From Rhodococcus sp. CH91 (GTDB lineage: Bacteria > Actinomycetota > Actinomycetes > Mycobacteriales > Mycobacteriaceae): a stretch of DNA of 64,000 bases. Shown in pieces: positions 48,609-58,153 of the stretch. How positions within the stretch are numbered: the first letter of the stretch is position 1; every line of letters starts with the position of its first letter. The notes beneath the pieces are model-generated. The model had not been told where the DNA came from. It saw only the letters and a list, made by a program, of their open reading frames with translations, and did not search any database. Both the position numbers and the translations under genes were made by a program. The stretch spans positions 1 through 64,000 of the forward strand of contig NZ_JAKFYR010000006.1 in the NCBI RefSeq assembly GCF_022554085.1. Direction: 5' to 3'.

Positions 48609-48628
48609 CTCGGGCCGCAGGGCCCGAG
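48609..48628 (+). terminator. Terminator-like hairpin after fadE23
   Basis: CTCGGGCC and GGCCCGAG form a perfect 8-bp stem with a 4-base loop, starting two bases after the stop codon of fadE23. No U-tract. Confidence 0.6.
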
Positions 48629-48700
48629 AACGCGGGCTCCGGGTGGATGGGACCGGGGTCCGGCAGGGGCCCGAGTGTCTCGGAGGACCCATCGGGGGAC

Positions 48701-48739
48701 GAACCCTCGCCGCGGTGGCGGCGAGGGTTCTGCCGTTTT
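48701..48739 (+). terminator. Strong terminator downstream of fadE23
   Basis: GAACCCTCGCCGC and its perfect 13-bp complement (48718-48730), loop GGTG, followed by TGCCGTTTTC. It separates the fadE pair from the acyl-CoA synthetase gene. Confidence 0.8.
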
Positions 48740-48814
48740 CGGGGAGCGCGTCTGGAATGTGAGATACGTCACGGGATACTGTGTGAGCTGAACCACACAC
48801 AGCTAGGGGGACGG

Positions 48815-50524
48815 ATGCTCGGTCAGGACATTCTCGGCAGGCTCACCGGCGGACGGATCACGCTCGACGACACGATCGGACAGGTCAAGGACACCCTCGG
48901 ATCGCTGGCCGTGCTCCATCGTGCAGGGCTGCTGCACTTCCCACGGGTGGACCACAGCATCGGGACGATCGTCGCGGCCGGCAAGTACGGCCCGTTCGCC
49001 GGAGCCGTGCACGCTCAGGCCCAGCGCGGCCTCGATGCCGTCGCCCTCGTCGACGAAGCCGGCGACACGACCTACCAGGAACTCGAAGCCCGATCGAACG
49101 CCCTGGTGCGCGCGTGGCAGCGCGACGGAGTCGTGCCGGGATCCGTCATGGGCATCATGGCCCGCAACCACCGCGGCCTGGTGCTCACGATGCTCGCCTC
49201 CGCCAAGCTCGGCGTACGGCTCGTGATGATGAACACCGGCTTCGGCGCGCGACAGCTCGTCGACGTCGCCACCCGCGAAGAGGTCGCGACGTTCGTCTTC
49301 GACAGCGAGTTCGCCGACGTCGCCGCCGCTCTTCCGGACGATGTCCGCCGCTACGTCTCCTGGGTGGACGACGAGGTCCCCGGCATCCCGACGCTCGAGG
49401 AAGCCATCGACGGCCTCGACGGTTCGTCCCTGCCGGCACCCGAGGTCTTCGGGGGATTCGTGTTGCTGACCAGCGGCACCACCGGGACCCCCAAGGGTGC
49501 GCCGCGCGGCCGCACGTCGCCGTTCGCGTCCGCTCAGTTCCTCGATCGTGTGCCCCTCCGGCCGGGTCAGACGATGCTGATGGCCGCGCCCGCCTTCCAC
49601 GGCACGGGCGTCTCGCAGTTCGCGCTCGCACTCGCGCTCGGGCAGACCGTGGTGATGATGCGCAGATTCTCCCCCGTCGACGCCCTGAGCCTGGTGGAAC
49701 AGCACGGTGCGAACGTGCTCGTCGTGGTCCCCACCATGCTGCAGAGGATTCTCGATCTCGGGCGGGACAAGATCGCCGAATACGACACCTCGAGCCTGAA
49801 GATCGTCTTCTGCGCGGGTTCGTCCCTGTCCCCGGACCTGTGCCGCCGGACGACGGAAGCGTTCGGGCACGTGCTGCACAATCTGTACGGGTCCACCGAA
49901 TGCGCCGTTGCGACCGTCGCGACACCCGAGGACATCCACCGGGCCCCCGGTACGGCAGGCCGGCCCCCGGTGACCTGCCGGGTGGTCCTGTTCGACGAGG
50001 CCGGCAACCGCATCACGGAACCGAACGTGCCCGGACGCATCTTCGTCGCGAGCGGGCTCTCGTTCTCCGGATACACCGACGGTCGCGACAAGGAACGCAT
50101 CGACGGGATGTTGTCGATCGGAGACATCGGGCACTGGGACGAGAACGGACTGCTGTTCGTGGACGGTCGCGACGACGACATGATCGTCTCGGGCGGCGAG
50201 AACGTCTATCCGCTCGAAGTGGAGAACCTGCTCGCCGAGCGTGAGGACGTGCTCGATGCGGCCGTCGTGGGTGTGCCCGATCCGGAATTCGGTCAACGGC
50301 TGCGCGCCTTCGTGGTTCCCTCCCCCGATTCGGCCCGCGATGCCGAGGACATCAAGGCCTTCGTGAAATCCGGTCTCGCCCGGTACAAGGTCCCGCGCGA
50401 TGTGGTGTTCCTCGACGAACTCCCGCGGAACGCCACCGGCAAGCTGCTGCGCCGGGTGCTGATGGAGATGGAGGTTCCCGGCGCCGACGGGCCGGAGAGC
50501 GAATACACGGCCGCGCAGGGCTGA
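48815..50524 (+). CDS. Acyl-CoA synthetase (FadD12-like)
   Basis: 569-aa adenylate-forming enzyme activating a fatty or other carboxylic acid to its CoA thioester. The P-loop LLTSGTTGTPKGAP, YGSTE, the MIVSGGENVYPLEVE block and the catalytic NATGKLLRR are intact, in contrast to the degenerate homologue at 29325. The ATG follows AGGGGGA. It resembles mycobacterial FadD12-type proteins (recalled); chain length preference is unknown. It may feed the adjacent FadE pair but has its own promoter region behind a terminator. Confidence 0.9.
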   Translation: MLGQDILGRLTGGRITLDDTIGQVKDTLGSLAVLHRAGLLHFPRVDHSIGTIVAAGKYGPFAGAVHAQAQRGLDAVALVDEAGDTTYQELEARSNALVRAWQRDGVVPGSVMGIMARNHRGLVLTMLASAKLGVRLVMMNTGFGARQLVDVATREEVATFVFDSEFADVAAALPDDVRRYVSWVDDEVPGIPTLEEAIDGLDGSSLPAPEVFGGFVLLTSGTTGTPKGAPRGRTSPFASAQFLDRVPLRPGQTMLMAAPAFHGTGVSQFALALALGQTVVMMRRFSPVDALSLVEQHGANVLVVVPTMLQRILDLGRDKIAEYDTSSLKIVFCAGSSLSPDLCRRTTEAFGHVLHNLYGSTECAVATVATPEDIHRAPGTAGRPPVTCRVVLFDEAGNRITEPNVPGRIFVASGLSFSGYTDGRDKERIDGMLSIGDIGHWDENGLLFVDGRDDDMIVSGGENVYPLEVENLLAEREDVLDAAVVGVPDPEFGQRLRAFVVPSPDSARDAEDIKAFVKSGLARYKVPRDVVFLDELPRNATGKLLRRVLMEMEVPGADGPESEYTAAQG

Positions 50525-50539
50525 TCCACCGGAAACGAA

Positions 50540-50576
50540 CGAAGGCCGGTGGTCCGTGACGGACCGCCGGCCTTCG
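50540..50576. terminator. Bidirectional terminator between acyl-CoA synthetase gene and tRNA-fMet
   Basis: CGAAGGCCGG and CCGGCCTTCG flank an inner GGTCCG/CGGACC stem with one mismatch and a TGA loop. It lies between convergent units and probably ends both. Confidence 0.75.
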
Positions 50577-50579
50577 TGG

Positions 50580-50656
50580 TGGTAGCGGGGACAGGATTTG
50601 AACCTGCGACCTCTGGGTTATGAGCCCAGCGAGCTACCGAGCTGCTCCACCCCGCG
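50580..50656 (-). tRNA. Initiator tRNA-fMet (CAT)
   Basis: 77-nt tRNA with encoded CCA. The anticodon loop CTCATAA is closed by three G-C pairs (CTGGG...CCCAG), and position 1 does not pair with position 72 (C1, U72), both initiator features. T-arm reads GCAGG TTCAAAT CCTGT. Confidence 0.95.
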
Positions 50657-50715
50657 TTGCAAGAACGAACGTACACGAGCACGGAAACGGAATGCAAATC
50701 CCCCGGAAAGCGGCG

Positions 50716-50745
50716 AAGGCCCGCGGCGTGAACGCCGCGGGCCTT
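50716..50745 (-). terminator. Terminator of the UPF0182 gene
   Basis: AAGGCCCGCGGCG (50716-50728) and its perfect 13-bp complement (50733-50745) with loop TGAA, 24 bases beyond the UPF0182 stop on the minus strand. Confidence 0.8.
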
Positions 50746-50768
50746 GCCTTCTGTCCGATCGCTCGGGA

Positions 50769-53700
50769 TCAGCCACCGACCGATTCGTAGGCGTCGACCG
50801 CCTGCTGCACCCGTCGCAGGGCCCGGCCGTAGGCCTCGAAGTCGCCACTGCTCTGTGCGTTGGCGAGCTCCGCGAGTGCCGAATCCAGCTCGGCGACGGC
50901 AGCATCACGGTCGGCCGGAGCCGACGGCGCCGGTGTCGCAGGCTGCTGCTCTCCCGACTGATTCTGCTCCGCCGTGCCTTCGCCGGGCACTTCACCACGG
51001 GTCTCGTCCTCGACCTCGGCGGTGGGCACCGCTTCCCCACCGGGAGCGGTCGCGGCGTCTCCGACGCCGGATCCGAAGACCTGGTCGAGTGCACCTGCCA
51101 GGGTGGGCGCGTAGCCGATCCGCACACCGCCGCTCGCGCCGGGTTCGCGGTAACTGACGAGCACACGCGACAACTGCGGGAAGGTCGACGTGCTGCCCGC
51201 CGTCGCGTTGCGTTCGGTGTACATCGGCTGGACGTACAGGATGCCGCCGTCCGCGATCGGCAGGGTGAGCAGGTTGCCGTACTGGATCCGGTTGGATCGT
51301 TCGAGCAGCGTGCGTTCCGACGCCACCCGGGTGTCCGAGATCATGGCGTTCTGCGTCTGTTCGGGACCGAAGGTCTGCGTGTCCGTCGGCAACTGCAGGA
51401 TCGTGAACTTCCCGTAGTTCTCCGGATCGGATTCGACGGAGATGTACGCCGACAGGAACTGCCGGTTGTAGCCCACCATCGCAGAGGTCAGCCGGAACCG
51501 GGGATCCGCCGTCTCCCGATCACCCATCAGCAGGTAATAGGGTGGCTGGTTCGCGCTGGTGTCCACGGTGGGATCGGCCGGCACCGACCAGAACGCGTTG
51601 TTCGTGAAGAACTCGCGCGGGTCGTCGACGTGGTACTTCGCGAGCATCTCGCGCTGCACCTTGAACAGATCCTCCGGGTACCGGAAGTGGGCGCGCAGCT
51701 CGTCCGAGATCTGGTCCTGCGGGGTCACCGCGTCGGGGAAGACCCCCATCCACGCCTTCAGGACCGGATCCTGCTCGTCGACCTGGTACAGCGTGACGGT
51801 GCCGTCGTAGGCGTCGACCGTGGCCTTGACCGAGTTGCGGATGTAGGAGACCTCCTTGCGGGGCAGCAACCGGCCGGTGTTCTGGTCGATGCTGTCCTCG
51901 ACGAGGCCTTCGAGGGAGGCACGCTGCGCGTAGGGGTAGTAGTCGAGCGTGGTGTACGCGTCGACGATCCACACGATCCGGCCGTCGATCGCCGCCGGGT
52001 AGGCGTCGCCGTCGGCCGTGAGCCACGGCGCGACCTTGGTCACACGCTCACGCGGGTCGCGGTTGAACAGGATCTTCGAATCGTCACCGATCGCGCTCGA
52101 GAACAGGATGTTGCGCTCTCCGTACTTCGCGGCGAACGCCAGCCGGTTGAACCAGTTGCCGATGTCCACGCCACCCGAACCGGTGTACGTGTACTTCTCG
52201 GTGTCGGTGTCGTACTCGCGCGGGCCGGACGCGTCTCCGCTGTTGCCGACGATCGCGTAGTCGGGATCGGCCTCGGCGATGACCTCGCCGTAGTAGATGC
52301 GGGGCTGCTCGACCGGGATCACCTGGTTCTCGGCCCCGAGCGACGCGAGGTCGCTGACGAAGTAGACCGGATAGCCGCTGTTGCTGTTGGCGGCTTCCTC
52401 GGCCGACGCGCTCGCGGCGGCGTTGACCCGGTTGGCCGGGGCCGCGACGAGACCGTTTCCGTGGGTGTACACGGTGTGCCGGTTGATCCAGTCGGTCTGG
52501 TTGCCGGTCAGGCTGGTGGGCGAGAGCTCACGGGCCGCGACGATGTAGTCCTCGACGCGACCGTCGATCTCGTACCGATCGATGTCGAGAGACTCCGGGT
52601 AACCGTAGAAGTTCTTCAGCTGCGTCTGCTGGGTGAACGTGCGGGGAAGCACGTTCGGGTCGAGCAGGCGCGCATTGGCGATCGTGGTGATGTCGGCCGG
52701 GATGTTCTCCGGTGAGGTCGTGCCCACCCCGGGATAGTCCTCGTATTCGACCTTGTCGTCGGTGATGCCGTAGGCATCACGGGTGGCGGCGATGTTGCGC
52801 TCGATGTACTCGCTCTCCTTGTCGGCAGCGTTCGGGCGAACCGAGAACTGCTCGACCATCAGCGGGTAGACAGCGCCGACGAGGATCGACGAGAGCACGA
52901 GCAAGGCCGTCGCCAGCGCGGGGATGCGCAGGTCGCGCAGGAAGATCGCGGCGAAGAACGCGATCGCGCAGATGACCGCGATGGCCAGGAGGATGAGCTT
53001 GGCCGGCAGGACCGCGTTGATGTCGGTGAAGCCACCGCCGGTGAAGGTCGGTTCCTTACGGCTGCTCCACAGCAGTTCGTAGCGGTCGAGCCAGTAGGCG
53101 ACCGCCTTGAAGGCGACGAAGAGGCCTGCCAGGACGGCGAGCTGCACACGCGAGGCCGTCGACATGTTCCCGCCACGACCGGCGAGGCGGATCCCACCGA
53201 AGATGTAGTGGGTGACGAGGTTTGCGATGAAGCCCAGCACGATCGCTACGAAGAGCCAGTTGAGCACGAAGCGGTAGAACGGCAGGTCGAAGGCGTAGAA
53301 GCCGACGTCGAGGCCGAACTGCGGATCGGTGGTGCCGAAGTCTCCGCCGTTGAAGAACATCTGCACGGTGACCCAGCCGGCCTGGGCGACCAGACCCGAG
53401 AGCACGCCGAGAACGACCGGGATGCCGATGCCGAAGGCACGCATACGCGTCATCACGGTGGTGCGGTAGCGCGCGACCGGATCGTTGGGTCCGGTGGTCG
53501 GCACGAACACCGGCCGGGATCGGTACGCGAGCAGCATCGAGAGCCAGACGACGCCGCCGATGAACAGCCCGACCACCAGGAAGAGCACGATCCGGGTCAG
53601 GAGAACTTTGACGTAAACGCCCCGGAAGTCGACTTCGCCGAACCAGAGCCAGTTGGTGTAGGTGTCCACCAACCGTGGTCCGAGCAGAAGCAGCGCTGCG

Positions 53701-53771
53701 GCCACCACTGCCAGGACCAGCAGAACTTTGCTCCGCTTCGACAATGTAGGTACTCCGGTCGGGGGCCTCAT
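50769..53771 (-). CDS. UPF0182 family large membrane protein
   Basis: About 1000 aa. Roughly seven membrane helices fill the first 330 residues; a large, probably extracytoplasmic domain follows (blocks such as NWFNRLAFAAKYGERNILFS and PYAQRASLEGLVEDS). Near residue 890 a low-complexity acidic and Gln/Pro-rich linker leads to a short C-terminal helical segment. Members occur across actinobacteria and cyanobacteria without known function. ATG 53771 is chosen; TTG codons just inside, after GGAG, are possible. Position next to the PDZ protease gene matches Rv3193c-Rv3194c, recalled. Confidence 0.88.
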   Translation of the reverse strand: MRPPTGVPTLSKRSKVLLVLAVVAAALLLLGPRLVDTYTNWLWFGEVDFRGVYVKVLLTRIVLFLVVGLFIGGVVWLSMLLAYRSRPVFVPTTGPNDPVARYRTTVMTRMRAFGIGIPVVLGVLSGLVAQAGWVTVQMFFNGGDFGTTDPQFGLDVGFYAFDLPFYRFVLNWLFVAIVLGFIANLVTHYIFGGIRLAGRGGNMSTASRVQLAVLAGLFVAFKAVAYWLDRYELLWSSRKEPTFTGGGFTDINAVLPAKLILLAIAVICAIAFFAAIFLRDLRIPALATALLVLSSILVGAVYPLMVEQFSVRPNAADKESEYIERNIAATRDAYGITDDKVEYEDYPGVGTTSPENIPADITTIANARLLDPNVLPRTFTQQTQLKNFYGYPESLDIDRYEIDGRVEDYIVAARELSPTSLTGNQTDWINRHTVYTHGNGLVAAPANRVNAAASASAEEAANSNSGYPVYFVSDLASLGAENQVIPVEQPRIYYGEVIAEADPDYAIVGNSGDASGPREYDTDTEKYTYTGSGGVDIGNWFNRLAFAAKYGERNILFSSAIGDDSKILFNRDPRERVTKVAPWLTADGDAYPAAIDGRIVWIVDAYTTLDYYPYAQRASLEGLVEDSIDQNTGRLLPRKEVSYIRNSVKATVDAYDGTVTLYQVDEQDPVLKAWMGVFPDAVTPQDQISDELRAHFRYPEDLFKVQREMLAKYHVDDPREFFTNNAFWSVPADPTVDTSANQPPYYLLMGDRETADPRFRLTSAMVGYNRQFLSAYISVESDPENYGKFTILQLPTDTQTFGPEQTQNAMISDTRVASERTLLERSNRIQYGNLLTLPIADGGILYVQPMYTERNATAGSTSTFPQLSRVLVSYREPGASGGVRIGYAPTLAGALDQVFGSGVGDAATAPGGEAVPTAEVEDETRGEVPGEGTAEQNQSGEQQPATPAPSAPADRDAAVAELDSALAELANAQSSGDFEAYGRALRRVQQAVDAYESVGG

Positions 53772-53969
53772 GCCCACGTGCCCACACTCCAAACTCGTCC
53801 GGCGGCGCGCTCGCACCGCATCTGTCCATCACGCGCTGCACGAAGCATGCGAACATGCTTCGTTTCCATGGTGTGACCGTTTCGCCCCACTCTACGGAAT
53901 CCTCGACGGGAAGGTCGTCCGACTCGGGTCCGGCAACGCACACCCGTCTACGAGTGCCAGGATAGGCGG

Positions 53970-54572
53970 GTGAGCCAACGTCTTCCCGTGCCTTCCGAAC
54001 GAGCACTCGCGCGCGCCGTCCACGAGATCATCGATTTCGCGGATGCGGAGGGCTGGGACCGCCCTCCCGTCATGTTCGCGCTCGTCCCGACGGTGCTGCT
54101 CGCCGCCGCGGAACCGACACTCGCCGACCAGCTCGACGAGGGCCACGAGTACACGCCGATCGCCCAGGACGACTTCCCCGAGGACGTCGAGGGCGGCAGC
54201 CCCGCCCTCGACGAGTTCCTCGCCACCACCACCTGGCCGGACTCGGTCGCCGGGTGTGCCCTCGTCCAGGAGGTGGTGATCCTTCCTCCTACGGCGGAGA
54301 ACGAGCTCGACGACGCCTTCGCCCCGCTGCTCGCGGACGCGCATGCGGCGGACGAGGCCGCGCGTCACGCCGCCCACAGCCATCCCGAACGGCGCGCCGC
54401 GCGGTTGATCTCCGCGGTGCTGCGCGACGGGCCGTCGCTCTCCCTCCTGCAGTTGCGTCCGCTCGACGACGACGATCCGTTCGCGGGGGCCGAACTGCGG
54501 AGCTACGACAATCTCGCCCCGCACGTCGTCGCGGCGCTGTACGCCACCCTCGAGGCGGGCGACGACGACTGA
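53970..54572 (+). CDS. PPA1309-family protein of unknown function
   Basis: 200-aa acidic protein. Typical family features are the N-terminal ALARAVHEIIDFADAEGWDRPP, a central TTTWPDSVAGCALVQEVVILPP and HPERRAARLISAVLRDGPSLSLLQLR. No catalytic or membrane motif is visible. It starts with GTG and is divergent from UPF0182, convergent with the PDZ protease gene; this association recurs in actinobacteria (recalled). Function unknown. Confidence 0.8.
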   Translation: MSQRLPVPSERALARAVHEIIDFADAEGWDRPPVMFALVPTVLLAAAEPTLADQLDEGHEYTPIAQDDFPEDVEGGSPALDEFLATTTWPDSVAGCALVQEVVILPPTAENELDDAFAPLLADAHAADEAARHAAHSHPERRAARLISAVLRDGPSLSLLQLRPLDDDDPFAGAELRSYDNLAPHVVAALYATLEAGDDD

Positions 54573-54599
54573 CTTCCGGCTACCGCCGGGCGCGGTGGG

Positions 54600-55625
54600 T
54601 CAGCTGCAGGCGGGCGCGTCCTGCCCGGCCGCGATCGCTTCGAGGGAATCGATCGCGCCGTCGAGTGTGTCCACTTTCACAAGCCGGACACCCTCGGGAG
54701 CCCCGCTCGACGCCTCTGCGCAGTTGTCTGCGGGAACCAGGAAGACCGTCGCTCCGTCCTCCGCCGCCGCGGTCAGCTTGTGGGTGATGCCGCCGATCGG
54801 CCCGACGTTTCCGTCCGAGTCGATCGTGCCGGTGCCCGCGACGTTCATCCCGCCGTTGAGCAGTCCGGGGCTGAGCTTGTCGACGACGGCCAGGCTGAAC
54901 ATCAGACCCGCCGACGGGCCGCCGATGTCCGCCAGGTTGAAGGTGACCTCGAAGGGCACCTGGGGAACCTCCTCGGTCGCGATGCCCAGGAATCCCTTGT
55001 CCGACTCGCCGGGTCGCTCGCCGACCGGCACCTCGAGCGTCTGCTCGGTATCGCCGCGCCGGACGGTGACCTCCACCGATTCGCCGGGCCGCACCGCGCC
55101 CACCGTGCGTTGCACCTGGCCGGCGGTGGTCATGTCCTCTCCGCCGACGGCGACGATCTCGTCGCCCGCTTCGAGCACACCGGCTGCGGGAGCGCCCTGA
55201 CCCACTTCCGCGACGCGCAGCGTCACCGGCAGGTCCAGATAGTGCAGGGCGGCGAGTTCGGCGGAGCGTTCGGACTGCGCGAACTGCGCCTGATCCACGG
55301 CCTGCACCTCGTCCTTGCTGCGGTCCGGCGGGTAGACCTGCTCGCGGGGCGCGACGCCGTACCGTCCGCTGATCCAGGCGGTGACCGCCTGGGCGAGGGT
55401 GAGATTGTCGGTCACGCCGACCGTCGTCATGTACATGCTGCCCTCGGTCCGGTCCGCCTCGATCCCGTCGATCTCGACGACCGGCGTGCCCTCGATCTCG
55501 CCGAGCGTGTCGAAGGTGGGGCCCGGACCGAGCGCGACATAGGGAGCCCGGACGTTGAACGCCACCACCACGATGATCAGGATCGGGAACGCGAGCGCGA
55601 GCGGCATGACGAGGCGACGATTCAC
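54600..55625 (-). CDS. PDZ and Lon-like (S16) membrane-anchored protease, YlbL type
   Basis: 341 aa. One N-terminal membrane anchor (residues 6-26), then a PDZ domain (about 150-220, VGQGAPAAGVLEAGDEIVAVGG), then an S16 proteolytic domain with the catalytic serine in GGPSAGLMFSLA and lysine in GPIGGITHKLTAA. This Ser-Lys dyad type degrades or processes membrane-proximal substrates. GTG start. It sits 28 bases from the end of the PPA1309 gene, convergent. Rv3194c is the mycobacterial counterpart, recalled. Confidence 0.93.
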   Translation of the reverse strand: MNRRLVMPLALAFPILIIVVVAFNVRAPYVALGPGPTFDTLGEIEGTPVVEIDGIEADRTEGSMYMTTVGVTDNLTLAQAVTAWISGRYGVAPREQVYPPDRSKDEVQAVDQAQFAQSERSAELAALHYLDLPVTLRVAEVGQGAPAAGVLEAGDEIVAVGGEDMTTAGQVQRTVGAVRPGESVEVTVRRGDTEQTLEVPVGERPGESDKGFLGIATEEVPQVPFEVTFNLADIGGPSAGLMFSLAVVDKLSPGLLNGGMNVAGTGTIDSDGNVGPIGGITHKLTAAAEDGATVFLVPADNCAEASSGAPEGVRLVKVDTLDGAIDSLEAIAAGQDAPACS

Positions 55626-55712
55626 CCGGCCAGGGTATCGGGCGCACCGTGTTCGCCGTCAGCGTGACCACGATGCGGATCCTCCGGCGCCATGCCTTGT
55701 ACCGTTGGTTGC

Positions 55713-57161
55713 ATGAGCGACACGCCCTTCGGATTCTCGAATCCCGACGACGACCCCGACCGCAAGAAGGACGAGGGTTCCGGTAGCGGCGGCACCGGTG
55801 GCGGTATGCCGTTCGGATTCGGGCTCCCCGGCAGCGGGGGCAGCGGCGACAATCCGTTCGGTGCGCAGGGCTTCGATCCCGCGCAGTTCGGTCAGATGCT
55901 CAGCCAGTTCGGTCAGATGCTCGCCGGCATGGGCAGCGCCATGGGTTCCGGGGGCTCCGGCCCGGTGAACTACGACATCGCCACGAAGCTCGCACGACAG
56001 CAGATCGGCTCGGTCTCGCCGATCTCCTCGCGCACGGCCGACGCGGTGGCCGACGCCGCACGTCTCGCCGAGCTGTGGCTCGATGCCGCCACGACCCTGC
56101 CGGCCGGTGCCTCGAAAGCCGTGGCATGGACGCCCGTCGACTGGCTCGACAACACCCTGGACACCTGGAAGCGCCTGTGCGATCCGATCGCCGAGCAGGT
56201 CAACGGCATGATGCTGGCCGGCCTGCCCGAGGAGGCCAAGGCGATGGCCGGGCCCATGATGGGCATGTTCTCCCAGATGGGTGGGGTGGCCTTCGGTTCC
56301 CAGCTCGGCCAGGCACTCGGGCAGCTGTCGAAGGAGGTGCTCACCTCCACCGACATCGGGCTCCCCCTCGGCCCTGCCGGGACGGCGGCGCTGCTCCCCG
56401 CTGCGGTCGAGTCCTTCGGAGAAGGCCTCGAACAGCCCGCTCAGGAAGTGCTCGTCTTCCTCGCGGCACGGGAAGCCGCTCACCAGCGCCTCTACAGTCA
56501 CGTGCCCTGGTTGCGGCAGCAGGTGCTGGCGGCGGTCGAGGAGTACGCGCGCGGCATCCGCATGGACATGTCGTCGATCGAGGACCTCGCCCAGGGCATC
56601 GACCCGTCTGCACTCACCGATCCTTCCAAGCTCGAGGAGATCCTCAAGCAGGGTGCCTTCGAGCCGCAGACCACTCCCGAGCAGAAAGCCGCGCTCGAGC
56701 GGCTCGAGACGATGCTCGCGCTCGTCGAAGGCTGGGTCGAGACGGTCGTGACGGACGCGCTCGGCGACCGGCTGCCCGGTGTGTCGGCCCTGACCGAGAC
56801 CCTGCGTCGGCGCCGGGCCACGGGCGGACCCGCGGAGCAGACCTTCGCGACGCTCGTCGGGCTCGAACTGAGGCCCCGCAAGGTTCGCGAGGCGGCGGCA
56901 CTGTGGCGGCGCCTGACGACCGATGCCGGTGCCGATGCCCGGGACCAGGTGTGGGCGCACCCCGACCTGCTGCCCGACTCGTCCGATCTCGACAATCCGG
57001 CGGCGTTCGTCGACCGGGTGATCGGCGGGGGTACGGGGGCGTTCGAGGATCCGATCGCGCAGTTGCGCGAGACGATGGAACGCGAACAGGCCGAGCGGGA
57101 ACGTGCCGCTGAAAACGACGAGCCGAAGGACGATCGCCCCGGAGACAGCGGCACCTCGTAG
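55713..57161 (+). CDS. Zinc-dependent metalloprotease-like protein (DUF2342/TIGR03624)
   Basis: 482 aa. A Gly/Pro-rich N-terminus is followed by a helical domain with two histidines spaced for zinc (EAAHQRLYSHVPWL), the signature of this actinobacterial family, and WVETVVTDALGDRLPG. The C-terminus is acidic and disordered. Annotated elsewhere as metalloprotease or F420-associated; no activity is proven to my knowledge. ATG 55713 is preferred over ATG 55692. It precedes the Ocin-ThiF-like gene, as Rv3195-Rv3196. Confidence 0.82.
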   Translation: MSDTPFGFSNPDDDPDRKKDEGSGSGGTGGGMPFGFGLPGSGGSGDNPFGAQGFDPAQFGQMLSQFGQMLAGMGSAMGSGGSGPVNYDIATKLARQQIGSVSPISSRTADAVADAARLAELWLDAATTLPAGASKAVAWTPVDWLDNTLDTWKRLCDPIAEQVNGMMLAGLPEEAKAMAGPMMGMFSQMGGVAFGSQLGQALGQLSKEVLTSTDIGLPLGPAGTAALLPAAVESFGEGLEQPAQEVLVFLAAREAAHQRLYSHVPWLRQQVLAAVEEYARGIRMDMSSIEDLAQGIDPSALTDPSKLEEILKQGAFEPQTTPEQKAALERLETMLALVEGWVETVVTDALGDRLPGVSALTETLRRRRATGGPAEQTFATLVGLELRPRKVREAAALWRRLTTDAGADARDQVWAHPDLLPDSSDLDNPAAFVDRVIGGGTGAFEDPIAQLRETMEREQAERERAAENDEPKDDRPGDSGTS

Positions 57162-57209
57162 ACCGGCACATATTCCTCCCGGCCGGAGCGTCGGGCCTGT
57201 GGACAACTC

Positions 57210-57239
57210 CCCCACGCACGCCTGTCGGGCGTGCGGGGG
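57210..57239 (+). promoter_or_regulatory. Hairpin covering the ribosome site of the Ocin-ThiF-like gene
   Basis: CGCACGCC (57215-57222) pairs with GGCGTGCG (57228-57235), extended by CCCC/GGGG across a bulged A. The 3' arm contains the GGGGGA used as the ribosome site of the GTG at 57248. It may be a terminator for the upstream gene, a translational switch, or both. Confidence 0.5.
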
Positions 57240-57247
57240 ATGTCACC

Positions 57248-58153
57248 GTGACGGGCATGACCACCGCATCCTCTGTCTCCGCGCACACCCCGCCCGCGAC
57301 CTCCGGTCTGCTCGTCGATCCGGAACTGCCGGTGCTGGAACGATCCGACGGAGCAGTCCAGCTCGGCTGGGGTCCCGACACCGCGACGGTCGTCGTTCCC
57401 CCCGAGGGCATGGACGGCTTCGACGTGGGCGTACTGCTCCGTCTGCTCGACGGGCGGCTCACCGGCGAGGAGGTGCTCGCGGCTGCCGCACTGCGCGGAT
57501 TGTCGCCGGCCCCGGTCCGCGAGTTGCTCGACGAACTCGTCGCGAGCGGCGTGGTCCGGCAAGCTCCGGGGCCCTCGGGTGAACGGCTGCGTCCACGCCG
57601 GGTCCGCGTGTACGGTTCGGGACCGCTCGCGGCTGCGATCGTCGATGATCTCCCGCCCTGGGAAGTGCGCTGGGTGCGGTCGCCGGTCGGTGACGGTCAT
57701 CCGGATCCGGCCGCTGCGACCGGCTGTGTCGTCCTCGCCGATCGGCAGGTACCCGATCCCCGCCTCGTACGCGCGCTGGTGCGGGCAGGGATTCCCCATC
57801 TCCCGGTGCGGATCCGTGACGGACGCGGCGTCGTGGGCCCGTTCGTGCTTCCCGGACGCAGCAGTTGCCTGCGCTGCGCCGATCTGGTGCGGACCGATCT
57901 CGACCCGTCCTGGCCACGGCTGGCCACCCAGTTGTACGGGCGGGAGGGGCAGGCCGGACGTGCCGTGACCTCGGCGACAGCGGCACTGGCCGTCGTCCAG
58001 ATCGAGGCGTTCTTCTCGGCCGATCCGTCCGTCTCTCCCGCGGTCGACCGCACGCTCGAACTCGATCTGCGAACCCACCGTATCGCCGCGCGACGATGGT
58101 TCCGCCACCCCGAATGCGACTGCTCGGCCATCGCGTCGGTCGGTCAGGCATGA
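57248..58153 (+). CDS. Ocin-ThiF-like cyclodehydratase-related protein
   Basis: 301 aa. The region from about 115 on has a ThiF/E1-like Rossmann core (RVRVYGSGPLAAAIVDDL) and cysteine pairs CLRC and CDC that would bind zinc, as in leader-peptide-binding cyclodehydratase partners of TOMM pathways. No YcaO or precursor-peptide gene is adjacent. GTG 57248 has GGGGGA at 7 bases; ATG 57257 is the alternative. The stop overlaps the ABC1 start (ATGA). Rv3196 is the mycobacterial counterpart, recalled. Confidence 0.75.
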   Translation: MTGMTTASSVSAHTPPATSGLLVDPELPVLERSDGAVQLGWGPDTATVVVPPEGMDGFDVGVLLRLLDGRLTGEEVLAAAALRGLSPAPVRELLDELVASGVVRQAPGPSGERLRPRRVRVYGSGPLAAAIVDDLPPWEVRWVRSPVGDGHPDPAAATGCVVLADRQVPDPRLVRALVRAGIPHLPVRIRDGRGVVGPFVLPGRSSCLRCADLVRTDLDPSWPRLATQLYGREGQAGRAVTSATAALAVVQIEAFFSADPSVSPAVDRTLELDLRTHRIAARRWFRHPECDCSAIASVGQA